A DNA stretch of 42,121 nt from a virus. Below are positions 1 to 10,404 of the stretch, piece after piece. The notes beneath the pieces are model-generated. The model did not search any database. It was given only the letters and a program-made list of their open reading frames with translations, and was not told where the DNA came from. The stretch's first letter is position 1, and the number at the start of each line of letters is the position of its first letter. The stretch is from IMG/VR virus record IMGVR_UViG_3300042568_000126, positions 1 to 42,121 of that record. One strand, 5' to 3'. Made by a program: the position numbers and the translations under genes.

Positions 1-116
1 GCGACGAGTACGGAACCAGCGTTCCGATGTGGCGTGCAACCCACTTCTTGGCGACCTCGGGATCCTGCTGACTGAGCATATCGATAGCAGTAGACACGCC
101 TTGCAGGTAGCTCTTG
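1..116. repeat. Terminal overlap, copy 1 (identical to 41989-42104)
   Basis: These 116 bases are repeated exactly at the other end of the window. The repeat lies inside the giant virion gene, and collapsing it keeps that gene in frame. It is therefore best read as the assembly overlap of a circularly closed contig, not as the packaged terminal repeat of a T7-like genome. Confidence 0.95.
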
Positions 117-3100
117 TTCGACAGGTTGTTGACCAAGGCGTACCACACGCTAGCTACTGCCGACTCTGTCAGCTCTGCGTTCTCGTTTTCAAGGTGCGTG
201 TACTTCATAGCCAACGACAAGTCGGCCAGAGTGCCCAGCATCGTTGAGAACGGGTCGAGGCGGTTGTAGGCGTACCAAGTGTCGCCAATCTTGAAGGAGT
301 ACGGCTGGAATCCAGCAGTCATCCAAGTCTTGCGCTCATCGCGGTTGCGGGGGCCATAGCCAGTCACCGTGCCGCCTGCTGCCAGAGAGAATCCAGCAGC
401 AAACAGGGCTGTGCCAGTAACAGCGCGACCAACAGCCTCAGCCTTCACAATCGGATCAGGGCTGGTCAGCTCCTTGTAGAGGCGCGTTTCCTGATTGGAA
501 CCAAACTTGGCAACAAACTCAGGGAATCCGAGCTTCGTAGCTTTCCGAGTGAACGACTCGCCCAGCTTCTGGCGGGTGTACTCAAGCACATGGTTGCCCG
601 GGAAACGGTCTCCAGCGTAGATCAGCGAGTTGATCGGCGTGGTGACAAACGGCAAGAACAGGCGTAGCGACTTATGCTCGGCTACCGCACGATTGACAGT
701 CTTCTGCCAACTGAAGCGCGGGTCAGCCTGCATAGTGTCTTCCTTGGCAGCAGCCAACGCTGCGTCACTCATGCCTTGGAAGTTGTACTTGTCTGTTTCA
801 CCTGCACCGACAATCGCGGACGCTTTAGCCCATTGAGCGTTGCGGTAGTCTTCCGCAAACTTCTTGATCTCTTTAGCCGATCCCGTAGGAAGTGCAGCAC
901 GGGCGGCTGCTTGACCTTCAGCAAGGAGTCGGCGGTTAGAGATGAACTCACCGTCAACGATTGCCATGTCCATAGCTTCCTTAAGGCGGCTAGCGGCTTC
1001 GGGGCCAACAACACCGTTGGCCTTCAGCGACTCCTGCACACGGGCGTAGAGCTGACCGCGATAGTTGAGCTGCTTGAAGAACTCGTCGCCAGTCAACACA
1101 AGACGCTGCGGCAGGCGGATAAAGCCGAGCAGGAAGTCAGCCGAAGCCTCCGAGTCACGGGCGTAGTTCTTGGCGGCATCGCCGGACAAGCCTTTCTTGT
1201 ACGCCGACTGGAGTGCGCCCTTACGGATGCCCGGCAAGTTCTTGCTAGTCCACGCCTGATTCGACTTAACATCGAACGGAGAACCAGTACCGATGGGGCG
1301 TTCACTCTTAAACGCTCGGCGGGTGATGTCCAAAGCGGAGCCTTCCACCAAGGACGGGCCACCCTTACTCGGGGCCAGCGTGAACGACTCCAAGAACGCT
1401 CTGGTCATGCCAGCGTAGGCATTCAGGCCGACCTGCATAGCGCGTAGACCATTGGTATCGCCAGTTGCTCGCGCAATAGCTCCACCAAGGATCTGCTCTA
1501 CAGGGCGCAGCATCATGGTCATGGAGTTGGCGGTCAGAGCCACGCCAGCCCAAGTAGACGACGAGGAGATCAGGCCGTTGATCCACCACTCGTTGTGGAA
1601 GTCCCAGAAGCCGACCATCTTGACGGCCTTAGCCATCTTCGACACAATCGGGCCTACCGACTCGCCACGGGCGACCTTCTCTTCGATGACGCTCTTGTAC
1701 TTGTCGAGCGTCTCCATGACCTTCTCGCGGCCACCAAGCTGTTCAAGGATGTTCTTAAGACCATCTTCGCCATACTGCTGGCGCAGGTAGTCCAGCTTTG
1801 CAGCCATCTCTTCCGAGTAGCCCGGCATAGCCGATGCAGGCGTAAACGCTGCGGACTTAGGCTTGCGCGGGGTAGCGGTAGATGCTGTGGAGGTAGCGGT
1901 AGGCGTAGCCGGAACTGGCGATGCAGACGGCGCACCGCTTGGCGTAGCCACAGGAGACGGCGTAGGCGTAGGCCCAGTCGGCGGGGCGATCTTGACACCG
2001 ACTGCTAGGGACTCGTCCAGCTTAATCCGCAGCGAGGTCAGCAAGCGACCAGCTTCGCTGGACACGGAGCCAACTGCGCCGATGAGTTCGCCGTGACCCA
2101 CAGCACGAACCAAGGTCATGAGCAACTCTTCGTTCGTGACGCTGCCATCGGCAAAGCGCGGAGCCATGATATCCAGCTCCTTGACGATGTCAGAGCCGGA
2201 CTTGATCAGCATGAGCTTGCCATGCAGGATCTCAGCACGCAGCTCCACAAGCGTTTTAGCGCGTGCGCGGAGGTGGGTTGCCAAGTCGTAGGTAGAGATG
2301 CCAGTCTCTTCGGCAATACGGTCTAGGCCATCCTTACGCATAGCCGCCAGCGAATAGGTATCGAGGTTCTTGTTGGTCAAGCCCTTAGCGGCCAGATCGC
2401 GACCAACGATGAACCGCTCCATAACACGCAGGAACGAAGCCTCCGTGCGCGTGATGTCCATACGGGACAGGTTCAGCATCCCCATGTTGGACATCAGCCA
2501 TGCTTCCGCTAGCTGCTCAGGGGACTGAGCGCGGGGGTTGACACCCTCAGGGCCAATCGTGGCGGGGTTGTTCTCCCACCAATAGATAAGGTCTTCGGCA
2601 TCTTCCCTACCGAGCTTCTTACCCTTAGCCACCAGCTCGCCAATCTGCTCGGGAGTGCGGCGCGAACGACCACCCGGGGCCGGAGACGGCGTAGGCGTGG
2701 GCGGAGTTGCAGGCGGCTTACCGCCACCACCAGCACCGCTCGGCGTGGGTGTAGTGGGCTTGGCGGGAGGCGGAGTCGTTGGCGGCGTTACAGTAGCCGG
2801 AGGTGAGTACTTACCGCTATCGTCGAAGTTCATCGGCTTCTCGACGATGGTCGTGTCCTTCGTATCCTTCAACGCCTGCTTGATGCGCTGGCCGTGGGCG
2901 ACGACCTGTTCGACATCAATACCCGCTGCGGCAAGAGCTGCCTTAAACTTAGCCTCAGACTTGGACGGCTTTGCGCCTGCAAGGATGTACGCGACCTTGT
3001 CAATATCACGGGCAAAGGTCAGCGTCTCAGAGCCATAGCGCGGCGTAGATCCGCTTAGGTCTCTAGGCAGCTTGAAGTCGTCAAAGGCTGCGGCAGACGG

Positions 3101-6100
3101 CTGCGGAGCTGCGGCAGGTGCAACCTCGGCGCGGCCTTCAACAACTTCATCGACCTCAATCGCTTCCGGCTGCATCGCAGCGTTGCGGCTCGAAATGAGA
3201 TCAGCGTCCTTTACAAGTTTAGCTTTAGAAGCTGCATCCTGCGCGGTAGCCGACTTGAGCTTGCTAAGATCGGCGTTATCCGCCTTAGCCAGTTTCATGT
3301 CAGACTTAAGGAGCTGGATCTCAATCTCGGTGATGTTGTAGTTGGGATCGTCAAGATCCATCCTGCGGCTAATACCTAGCAGGTTATCCAGCTTCGCTTG
3401 TAGGTCAGCAAGGAACTGAATCTTTGCAGCGTCCGGCGGCTTTACGGCAGCAGCTTCGATGGCATCCGCCACCTCTTCGACGACCTCGCCACGGGCCACC
3501 GCAGAATCAGCCACACGCTCGGCCACCTGCGGGTTAGCTTCAAGGTGCTGCTTGACGGCAACCTCAATTTCAGTCTTAGGTTCTTCACCGCTTACGACAG
3601 CATCGACTGCCTTAGAGACCGTAGATTCGGTCTTAGCGCGACGACGAGTCCGTGCGGCGGATTCTTTAGTGGTGCGGTTCTTGGCCGTTGTGGGGAAGGC
3701 GTTGGCGGTTTGTGGGCCGCTGTTGGTTTCCACCACAGATACGGTCGGTTCCGGCGTAGGTTCAGGGATAGCAGCAGGAGTAGGCTCCGGCAAGGGAGCC
3801 GCTTCCGCCGCTACAGGCTCAGGGGTAGCAGCAGCTTTAAGCTGTTCCACCTTCTCGGCTAGAGCCTGACGAGCAACGCCAAGCTGCTCTTCGTTAGTGC
3901 GGATCATCTTCCGCAGCTCAGTCATACGATTGCGTGCTTCGGCCTTAGCTGCTGCACGCTCATCGCGGCGAAGGTTTTCAAAGTCCTTACTAGCAAGCTC
4001 GGCTAGCTCTTCTTTGTCGGCGGCTACTTCTTTCTCCAAACTTGCGATGCGCTTGTTTTCGGGCAGCTTCTTGATCTCTGCTTCGATCTCAGGCGTGATA
4101 GCTTTAGCAGCCTCAGCAGGCTTGGCTTCCGTAACGGGCTTCTCAATCTTAGGTGCAGCACCAGCAGACTCTTCGCTAATACGCATAGCGACACGGTCGT
4201 ACTGAAGTTTAACCTTACGGGCCGCTTGCTGCGCTGCACGAGTTTGAGGTGCTTCAGGCCCAAACTTCTTCAAAGCCTCCATTGCCTTGCTTTCCTTATC
4301 GGAAAGCTGCTTGGCAATGTCGCTTAGGCGGGTGTCGGAGACCGTAGTCGAGTACGAGCTGCCGCCACTACCGATGGTCAGCTCGGGTTCTTTGATGCCG
4401 ACCTTTGACAGGATCAGCTTTACCTCTTCTTCGGTAAGCGTCAGCACCGTTCCGAGCTTAGATGCTTCGGTGCGGTCTGTGCCAACCTGTGCAGCCTTGG
4501 CGTTGTCTGGCTTGGCCTTAGAGCTGTCTAATGCGTCTAGGATCTCTTTAGCTTTGTCGGAACTAATCGCGTTCTTGGTGACCTGAATATCCAAGAACTT
4601 AGAAACAATATCGATGTTTCCGTTTGACAGGCTGTAGCGGCTTTCTGCACGCCACTTAATAAGCTCCTCACCAGTCAACCCACTTGCTTCTAGATCTGCG
4701 TCAGCTTTCTTAATCTCTTTCTTGATCTTGTTGATGTCGGTGATTACTTCGGCAGAACCACCAGTCTGATACCCAGTAGCCTGACCGTCCTCCATCAAGT
4801 CGCGCAATCCAGCGGCATCTTCCTTGGACAGCATCACGCCGCTTTCATCTAGCGTACCACCCTTGGCTGTGCTCTTGGCACGACCACCTTCAACCTTATC
4901 CGTACCCTTAACGGCCTTACGGGCGGCTTCCAGCGTGCGCTTCTTGAGGTTGACCAGCTCAACCAGCTTGTCTACAGCCTCCTTGGTGGGCACGATACCA
5001 ATGCTGCCCAGATACTCCTCAGCAAAGATCTTGTCCTTAGCTTCATCTTTGGTTGCGTTGGCGTAGCGCACCAAAGCGTAGATGATGTTGTCGCCCTTGA
5101 CTCCTTCAGCAACCTTGACGGGCGCAGCGTCTGCACTACGACCCAGCTTAGGCAAGCTAAACGCAGCCTGAGCGTCACTATCGAATCCGTTTAGAATCTT
5201 GGGGTACGGAACGCTAGCGGCCAAGTCGATACCCGACAAGCCAGCCTGCTTGCCTGCATCCAGAGCCTGCTTGATGGAGTCGGCATCGGTGTCCGTGACC
5301 TTGAAGAACTGGCGTGCGTAGGCGGTCTCGACACCAAAGATGTTACCGAGGCTCTGTAGGCGCGAGATGGTGCTGTTTGCAGCACCAGCACGACCACGCA
5401 AGTACGAGTTCAGGATGTCATCGGTACGACCTGCACCAAACATACGCCGCATGGTGGACACAAAGTCCGACCACATCATGTTGGTTTGTGCAAGCAGACC
5501 GCGCACACCGCCGTCTTGGACAGTCTTGAGTAGATCTAGGCGTTTCTGCGTAGCCAGCGTACCGTGGTACGACCACCACTCAGCAGGGGACACATACTGG
5601 TACTCGTCCTTGGCTACGATCTCGTCAAGGATGGAAGCACGCTGCACATCGTCCGCCTCACGCAAACGCTCAAAGCGGCCCATAGCCTCAGGGTTGGCGC
5701 GTAGGTACGCTTCGCGCTGAGACAGGAACTCACGGGTGATCTTCCTGCGCTGCTTCTCACCGAGGCTCTGCTCAAGCGAGTGCCACAGCTCGTGCATGAT
5801 GTCATTGCGTACCGTACCCGCACGCAGCGAGTCACCGAACACAGTAACAACACGCTTCAGGTAGTTGAACGATGCGGTAGCTCCGGCCTCTGTAGAGGCT
5901 CCACCGAGGGCAACCGAGACATCGTCAAAGTTACGCTCACCAATCAAGCCCACCATATCGACAACAGCTTGCCGGGCTTGGCCTGTAAAGCCGTCAGCGA
6001 CCTTGGTGTCTTGCAGCAGCTCGTTGACAGAGCCGCGCCAGACCTCTGCGTCGATCTCGCCAGCTCCAGCTTCAACAGCTAGATCGCGGGTCTCGGGATC

Positions 6101-6943
6101 CAAAGTACGGTCAAACGGCTTGGCCTCACCGTTAATAGCTTCGCCACGGCCAAGGCGGATAGCCTCAGCGTCAGCCATAGACTTCTTGTCGATGACTGTT
6201 TCCCACAGATCCTCAGCAATGCCAGCAGCGTTGATAGCGGCCTCAACCTGCGTCAGTCCGCCCTGACGACCGACCTTGTAGGTCTTAGCCATCTTTGCGC
6301 TGCGGAAAAGCATATCCAAGGGAACGCCCAGCAGGCCACCCTCGGCTAGGTTCTTGAGGCGACCCTCGAACTCCGAATCATCCATGTCTGTCGCAAGGTA
6401 GCTGCTGACAGTATTCTCGTATGCCGTACCAGCCAGCATATCGGATAGGCGACCATCGCTGCCCTCAAACACAGCGAAGTCTACGATGCCGCCCCGCGCC
6501 AACTCAGATGCCAGCGTGTCCTTGCTCAACCACTTACCGACACGGCCCAGCTTGCCTAGCTTACCTGCCGTACCGAGCGCACCGAACGGCAGTAAGAATT
6601 GGAGCAGACCTTCGGACAGTCCGCCCACCATAGTCTTAGAAGTGCCAAGGATGCGGTCTTCATCGTCGTAGTCCGGCAAGGCATCAAAGGTAGCCATATC
6701 GGCTAGTCCGTAGATACCCTGCACAGCCCCCTCAACAGCACGGGGGATAGACATCAGCAAGTCAGCCGTATCGAAGATCTCCTGCTGATGGTACTCAGCA
6801 GCAGCCTCCGCACCAGCGGCTCGACCGTATGCCTTGTAAGGCGTACCGCTAAAGTCGTAGCTGCCTGTCAGCCAGCTCTTCTCTCGCTTGATAGGGCCAA
6901 AGAGGCTGTCTTGTTCTTCGTCGTCGTTATAAAAGTTATTCAT
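1..6943 (-). CDS. Giant internal virion protein (gp16-like ejection protein), runs off the window start
   Basis: This is the largest gene of the genome, cut by the window origin. It starts at ATG 6943, overlapping the preceding stop as ATGA, and continues in frame at 41988-41360 once the 116-bp terminal overlap is collapsed, giving about 2,523 residues against about 1,318 for T7 gp16. By position, last of the internal virion genes, it should be ejected into the host envelope to help DNA entry (inference). I see no lytic transglycosylase domain. Instead there is a zinc-protease motif HELWH at residues 384-388, with DEIVAKDE as a possible third-ligand segment about 60 residues later. Charged, coiled-coil-like stretches fill the middle, with Pro/Thr/Ala linkers near residues 1400-1430 and 1650-1690. 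The C-terminal third contains LPQRLVLTGDEFFKQLNYR, a type of segment I associate with large phage polyvalent proteins. The role is confident; the protease activity is inferred from the motif. Confidence 0.85.
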   Translation of the reverse strand, partial: MNNFYNDDEEQDSLFGPIKREKSWLTGSYDFSGTPYKAYGRAAGAEAAAEYHQQEIFDTADLLMSIPRAVEGAVQGIYGLADMATFDALPDYDDEDRILGTSKTMVGGLSEGLLQFLLPFGALGTAGKLGKLGRVGKWLSKDTLASELARGGIVDFAVFEGSDGRLSDMLAGTAYENTVSSYLATDMDDSEFEGRLKNLAEGGLLGVPLDMLFRSAKMAKTYKVGRQGGLTQVEAAINAAGIAEDLWETVIDKKSMADAEAIRLGRGEAINGEAKPFDRTLDPETRDLAVEAGAGEIDAEVWRGSVNELLQDTKVADGFTGQARQAVVDMVGLIGERNFDDVSVALGGASTEAGATASFNYLKRVVTVFGDSLRAGTVRNDIMHELWHSLEQSLGEKQRRKITREFLSQREAYLRANPEAMGRFERLREADDVQRASILDEIVAKDEYQYVSPAEWWSYHGTLATQKRLDLLKTVQDGGVRGLLAQTNMMWSDFVSTMRRMFGAGRTDDILNSYLRGRAGAANSTISRLQSLGNIFGVETAYARQFFKVTDTDADSIKQALDAGKQAGLSGIDLAASVPYPKILNGFDSDAQAAFSLPKLGRSADAAPVKVAEGVKGDNIIYALVRYANATKDEAKDKIFAEEYLGSIGIVPTKEAVDKLVELVNLKKRTLEAARKAVKGTDKVEGGRAKSTAKGGTLDESGVMLSKEDAAGLRDLMEDGQATGYQTGGSAEVITDINKIKKEIKKADADLEASGLTGEELIKWRAESRYSLSNGNIDIVSKFLDIQVTKNAISSDKAKEILDALDSSKAKPDNAKAAQVGTDRTEASKLGTVLTLTEEEVKLILSKVGIKEPELTIGSGGSSYSTTVSDTRLSDIAKQLSDKESKAMEALKKFGPEAPQTRAAQQAARKVKLQYDRVAMRISEESAGAAPKIEKPVTEAKPAEAAKAITPEIEAEIKKLPENKRIASLEKEVAADKEELAELASKDFENLRRDERAAAKAEARNRMTELRKMIRTNEEQLGVARQALAEKVEQLKAAATPEPVAAEAAPLPEPTPAAIPEPTPEPTVSVVETNSGPQTANAFPTTAKNRTTKESAARTRRRAKTESTVSKAVDAVVSGEEPKTEIEVAVKQHLEANPQVAERVADSAVARGEVVEEVADAIEAAAVKPPDAAKIQFLADLQAKLDNLLGISRRMDLDDPNYNITEIEIQLLKSDMKLAKADNADLSKLKSATAQDAASKAKLVKDADLISSRNAAMQPEAIEVDEVVEGRAEVAPAAAPQPSAAAFDDFKLPRDLSGSTPRYGSETLTFARDIDKVAYILAGAKPSKSEAKFKAALAAAGIDVEQVVAHGQRIKQALKDTKDTTIVEKPMNFDDSGKYSPPATVTPPTTPPPAKPTTPTPSGAGGGGKPPATPPTPTPSPAPGGRSRRTPEQIGELVAKGKKLGREDAEDLIYWWENNPATIGPEGVNPRAQSPEQLAEAWLMSNMGMLNLSRMDITRTEASFLRVMERFIVGRDLAAKGLTNKNLDTYSLAAMRKDGLDRIAEETGISTYDLATHLRARAKTLVELRAEILHGKLMLIKSGSDIVKELDIMAPRFADGSVTNEELLMTLVRAVGHGELIGAVGSVSSEAGRLLTSLRIKLDESLAVGVKIAPPTGPTPTPSPVATPSGAPSASPVPATPTATSTASTATPRKPKSAAFTPASAMPGYSEEMAAKLDYLRQQYGEDGLKNILEQLGGREKVMETLDKYKSVIEEKVARGESVGPIVSKMAKAVKMVGFWDFHNEWWINGLISSSSTWAGVALTANSMTMMLRPVEQILGGAIARATGDTNGLRAMQVGLNAYAGMTRAFLESFTLAPSKGGPSLVEGSALDITRRAFKSERPIGTGSPFDVKSNQAWTSKNLPGIRKGALQSAYKKGLSGDAAKNYARDSEASADFLLGFIRLPQRLVLTGDEFFKQLNYRGQLYARVQESLKANGVVGPEAASRLKEAMDMAIVDGEFISNRRLLAEGQAAARAALPTGSAKEIKKFAEDYRNAQWAKASAIVGAGETDKYNFQGMSDAALAAAKEDTMQADPRFSWQKTVNRAVAEHKSLRLFLPFVTTPINSLIYAGDRFPGNHVLEYTRQKLGESFTRKATKLGFPEFVAKFGSNQETRLYKELTSPDPIVKAEAVGRAVTGTALFAAGFSLAAGGTVTGYGPRNRDERKTWMTAGFQPYSFKIGDTWYAYNRLDPFSTMLGTLADLSLAMKYTHLENENAELTESAVASVWYALVNNLSNKSYLQGVSTAIDMLSQQDPEVAKKWVARHIGTLVPYSS

Positions 6944-9789
6944 TGCGGGAAGAAGGCTGAGGTTAGTGCGATTTGGCTACGCTTAAAGCGTTCAATGTTC
7001 TGCTCAGTAAACGGTAAGCCAAAGTTAGACATGATGGTCTTGAGCTGTGTGTGCTCAAGGTTGGTAGTGTTCTCGGTTGCTCGGTTGAACCACGCCGTTA
7101 GGCTATCAGAAGCGTTGGGGGTCTCTTGGAACAACTTGAGTGGATCTTGTGCTGCTAGGTAGTCGGCATCCTTGGGTGGGACATCCAGCAGTAGGGGAGT
7201 CATGAACGGGTTAATGTCTTTTGCATTAAGGGTCTGGCCGTTAATGAACAGCGAGCCGTCCATGCTGGAGACCTGCAAGGACACGGCCTCTTTGACCGTA
7301 AGTCCAGTATGGCGCACGACTTCAGTCACATACTGTTTAAAGTAGTCTGGATCCTGCGTAAGCGAACCGTAGTCGTCAAACTGCCCAGAGGTGGAGTTGA
7401 AGATGGCATCTCGGCGGTAGATAAGGCTGTCGGCGGAAACCATGCCATTGACCATATCCGCTCGGCCCTCAGACAGGTTCTCGTAGAAGTCGCCAACATC
7501 CAGATCGTGTGTGCCTAGTGCTTCTCCGCCAATACCTTTTGTGTTGCTGGCGATGTCGCCCTCGTCGTAGTCCAGCCATGTCATGTTGCGGCGTTTAGTC
7601 CAATGCTTTAGATAGTCAGAACCAGCCGTTTCCTGCTGCTTGATCTGGCTTTCTAGCATCTGCCCAATTGCCTCGCGAGGAGACATTAAGGCATTCTTGA
7701 TTACTTTATACACCTCAGGGTCTGCTGCGCCAATACTCTCCAGCTCTTTCATGGCGGCAGTCTTACCAGCTAAGGCGGCAGCTTCTTCAATCTGACTCCT
7801 CGACAGGCTATTCTTGCGGCCATTGCGATACACTTCCACAACCGCCGCGCTAAAGGCTTGGCGTGCCGACTGGAAGTAACCCTGAATGATGGGGGAACCA
7901 GCAGCACGCTCGCCAATTTCCGTGGCAGCGATACCTTGCGCGGCCTGCAAAGATGCCTGTACATCGTACAGAGGGCCAATAGTAGGATCTGTGATGTATG
8001 AGGGGATATTCATAATGGCCTCCCGCTCGCGCCGCAAAAGATCTACATCCTTTTCAGGGAGATACCGCGAATACTCAATTTCCTGCTCTACCGTGAAGTT
8101 TGTCTCCCCCCGTGCCCATTTAACCCATTCTTTCTTAATCCCATCAACCTGTGTACGCAGCTCAGTTTCGCGTTCTGTAACGGTCTGCTTGGCACGCGAC
8201 ACCACCTCATTCATCTTTTCTAGCCTCTGCGCGCTTGTTAGGGTCGGATCTGAGTTGATGTTAAACAGCTCATTCTCGAACCCTTCGCGGAGAGCGACCA
8301 TACCACGCTCTACCTCGATACCAATAGGCGTGTTGCTGTAGGCTTTTGTAGCAAGCCCAAGCGATACTTGAATTGACTCAAGCCGATTCGTGTAGTTGGG
8401 GTCAGATTCTGCTGTTCGCTGCGCCGACCGCTGGGCATTAATAGTCTGGAAGAAGGAATCAAAGTCTTTATGAGAGAGCTTACCTTCTGCCATTGCCGTA
8501 TGGATCATGTTGTCGGCATCGCCGTACCGCCGTTCACCAATGGCGCGGCGTACCTCCGTAGCGAGTGAAGAATCAGTCTCGATCTCAGCAGCAGTTACCT
8601 TCTCGTACAGGTTGAACTGCTGCATAGCCGATACACGCGCTTCGCTATCGTCTGGATACAGTTCAGCGACCTTCGCCTCAAACTGCTTCCTAAGCTCAGG
8701 CATAGGCAAATCCTTAGGAAGGGAGTTGCGGACATTGTATCCGACTTGCGACAAGAACTCATTGCGCTCTTTAGCCTTGCGATCCTTGTTACGAGCCTCG
8801 CGCTCTTCAAGGTTGATCTCGGTGGTCTCGACAGAGGCCATCGCTTCAGCAATCTTGGCAGAGATCTTGGTGTTGTCGCCCAGCTTCTTGTCGCCAAACT
8901 GCACATCTTCCATGTTTAGCAGGACGGCACGGGCCTGATCAAGCAACATACGCCGAGCTTCCGGCTCTTTCATGACCGTAGCTTGCGCGATGTAGTCACC
9001 GACAACCGTTAAGCCAGCCGCCGCCAGTTTATTCTGAATGTCTGGCATACCCATCTCACGGCCTTCAGCCAGCGAAGCCTGAAGTTTAGTGTTAGCCGCG
9101 ACAGGGTCTTCCAGCATCTCCTTTAGCAAGCCGCCCCAGCTATTAGAAATCTGCTCATTACGCCACTCCTTCAAGGCAGCGGCACGGGTCTCAGTAGCAG
9201 CAGCGACGAAGTTGCTCTGGATGTTGCCAAGGTACTTGGAAGCCTCGACACGGCCATCGTAGTTCGCCAAGATCGGGCTGGATGCGTAGGTGTTCCACAG
9301 CTCCTGCGCGACGACTTCAGGAGCCTTGGCAGGCTCTGGCATAAAGTTGCCATTCTCGTCTACAACTGTACCGAATTTGTCCAGCTCCATCTTCAGAGCC
9401 GTCTCGTAGCGGGACATAGCGTCCTTAGCCCCGAAGGTGTACAGACTCTTGTAGAAGAGCGGCTGGTAGTGCTCAGGAATCTGCTTGCTACGCGACAGGG
9501 CGGCTAGCTGCTTCTTGGCCTCCTCGGGGTTCTTGTTCTCTAGGGCAGACTTGACATTAGAGCCAGCGTCCGCATAGGCGGCAGCAGCCGACTTCTGTAC
9601 TTCCTCGCCAACACCCGCAGCCACCGACGAAGCTAGGTCGGTGAACGACTTGGACAAGGGAGCCAAGTCGATGATGTTCTGCATCTCCGGGGCTTGGATG
9701 ATCGGAGGAGCAAAGGTATCGACCGGGCTAGCAATAGGACGAAGCTCGGCCTGCTGCTGCTGATTCTCAATTACATAACGCTTTGCCAT
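6940..9789 (-). CDS. Internal virion protein, gp15-like
   Basis: A 949-residue protein between the gp14-like and gp16-like genes, the place of T7 gene 15 (747 residues). It is rich in Glu, Lys, Ala and Gln, looks strongly helical, and has no signal peptide or recognised catalytic motif. In T7 the equivalent is part of the internal core and helps form the channel that takes DNA across the envelope, so the function is inferred from gene order, size and composition. The start ATG at 9789 overlaps the upstream stop (TAATG), and its TGA overlaps the next ATG, so it is translationally coupled on both sides. Confidence 0.8.
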   Translation of the reverse strand: MAKRYVIENQQQQAELRPIASPVDTFAPPIIQAPEMQNIIDLAPLSKSFTDLASSVAAGVGEEVQKSAAAAYADAGSNVKSALENKNPEEAKKQLAALSRSKQIPEHYQPLFYKSLYTFGAKDAMSRYETALKMELDKFGTVVDENGNFMPEPAKAPEVVAQELWNTYASSPILANYDGRVEASKYLGNIQSNFVAAATETRAAALKEWRNEQISNSWGGLLKEMLEDPVAANTKLQASLAEGREMGMPDIQNKLAAAGLTVVGDYIAQATVMKEPEARRMLLDQARAVLLNMEDVQFGDKKLGDNTKISAKIAEAMASVETTEINLEEREARNKDRKAKERNEFLSQVGYNVRNSLPKDLPMPELRKQFEAKVAELYPDDSEARVSAMQQFNLYEKVTAAEIETDSSLATEVRRAIGERRYGDADNMIHTAMAEGKLSHKDFDSFFQTINAQRSAQRTAESDPNYTNRLESIQVSLGLATKAYSNTPIGIEVERGMVALREGFENELFNINSDPTLTSAQRLEKMNEVVSRAKQTVTERETELRTQVDGIKKEWVKWARGETNFTVEQEIEYSRYLPEKDVDLLRREREAIMNIPSYITDPTIGPLYDVQASLQAAQGIAATEIGERAAGSPIIQGYFQSARQAFSAAVVEVYRNGRKNSLSRSQIEEAAALAGKTAAMKELESIGAADPEVYKVIKNALMSPREAIGQMLESQIKQQETAGSDYLKHWTKRRNMTWLDYDEGDIASNTKGIGGEALGTHDLDVGDFYENLSEGRADMVNGMVSADSLIYRRDAIFNSTSGQFDDYGSLTQDPDYFKQYVTEVVRHTGLTVKEAVSLQVSSMDGSLFINGQTLNAKDINPFMTPLLLDVPPKDADYLAAQDPLKLFQETPNASDSLTAWFNRATENTTNLEHTQLKTIMSNFGLPFTEQNIERFKRSQIALTSAFFPQ

Positions 9790-10403
9790 TAGGTCGTAGC
9801 TCCGGGGTACTTACCAGTCTGCTTGTACTTGATGTCGGCGTAGGTTCCGTAGGCATCCAGAGCACCAGCACCAATACGAAGAGCAGCACCGATGTAGTCG
9901 GGCTGTTCGACGGGCCTAGGTGTAGCCGCAGCGATCTGGGCCTGTTGGTTGGCGCGGATGCCTTCCATGTTCAATTGAATCTGAGCGTTCTGCCAAGTCT
10001 GGTTGCGGATGGTGTTCTGGGCAAACCCTAGTTCTTGGCGACGATACTCATTCAGGAGGGCATCAATGGATGCACCACCCGTACCCGTCTCACCTGCGGT
10101 CACACGAGCCGTGCTAGCGGCCTGTGCGGCCCTCATAGACGACATATCGATAGCTTGGGCAGCAGCGGCTGTCTCTTGCTGCTGGCGCGTTTGTAGCGCG
10201 TTGTATTGCGTAATAGCGTTAGCCGTGGCCGCTTCCTTGGTGGCCTTAAACTGAGCGTTCTGGTACTTAGCCTGAGCCTGAGCGTTGGCCTGCTGTTGGG
10301 CGACACTCACGCCAGCGGAGATGGTGGTGATAGCCAATGTTGTGGCGGCGATGGCCTCCGCGCTCATGGCTGAGATGGCGGCTACAAGTTCAACGGGGCA
10401 CAT
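9789..10403 (-). CDS. Internal virion protein, gp14-like
   Basis: 204 residues from the ATG at 10403 (MCPVELVAAISA). The longer frame reaching 10460 would overlap the previous gene and adds an unlikely N-terminus. The N-terminal 40 residues form a small, Ala-rich hydrophobic segment, followed by an Ala/Gln-rich region (AQQQANAQAQAKYQNAQ) and a conserved-looking stretch around RRQELGFAQNTIRNQ. This pattern of N-terminal hydrophobic helix plus Ala/Gln helix is typical of T7 gp14-type proteins, which insert into the outer membrane during ejection. Position between the gp13-like and gp15-like genes supports the call. The ribosome-binding site is weak and the start lies 2 bases after the upstream TAA, suggesting coupling. 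Confidence 0.78.
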   Translation of the reverse strand: MCPVELVAAISAMSAEAIAATTLAITTISAGVSVAQQQANAQAQAKYQNAQFKATKEAATANAITQYNALQTRQQQETAAAAQAIDMSSMRAAQAASTARVTAGETGTGGASIDALLNEYRRQELGFAQNTIRNQTWQNAQIQLNMEGIRANQQAQIAAATPRPVEQPDYIGAALRIGAGALDAYGTYADIKYKQTGKYPGATT

Positions 10404-10404
10404 A

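Noticed and set aside
1-116. Packaged direct terminal repeat of the phage
   Set aside because: It lies inside an open reading frame that stays in frame when the repeat is collapsed, and T7-like terminal repeats normally lie outside genes at the early end.
674-1447. 257-codon plus-strand frame opposite the giant virion gene
   Set aside because: It is a shadow of the minus-strand gene, caused by codon bias; no ribosome-binding site or known domain.
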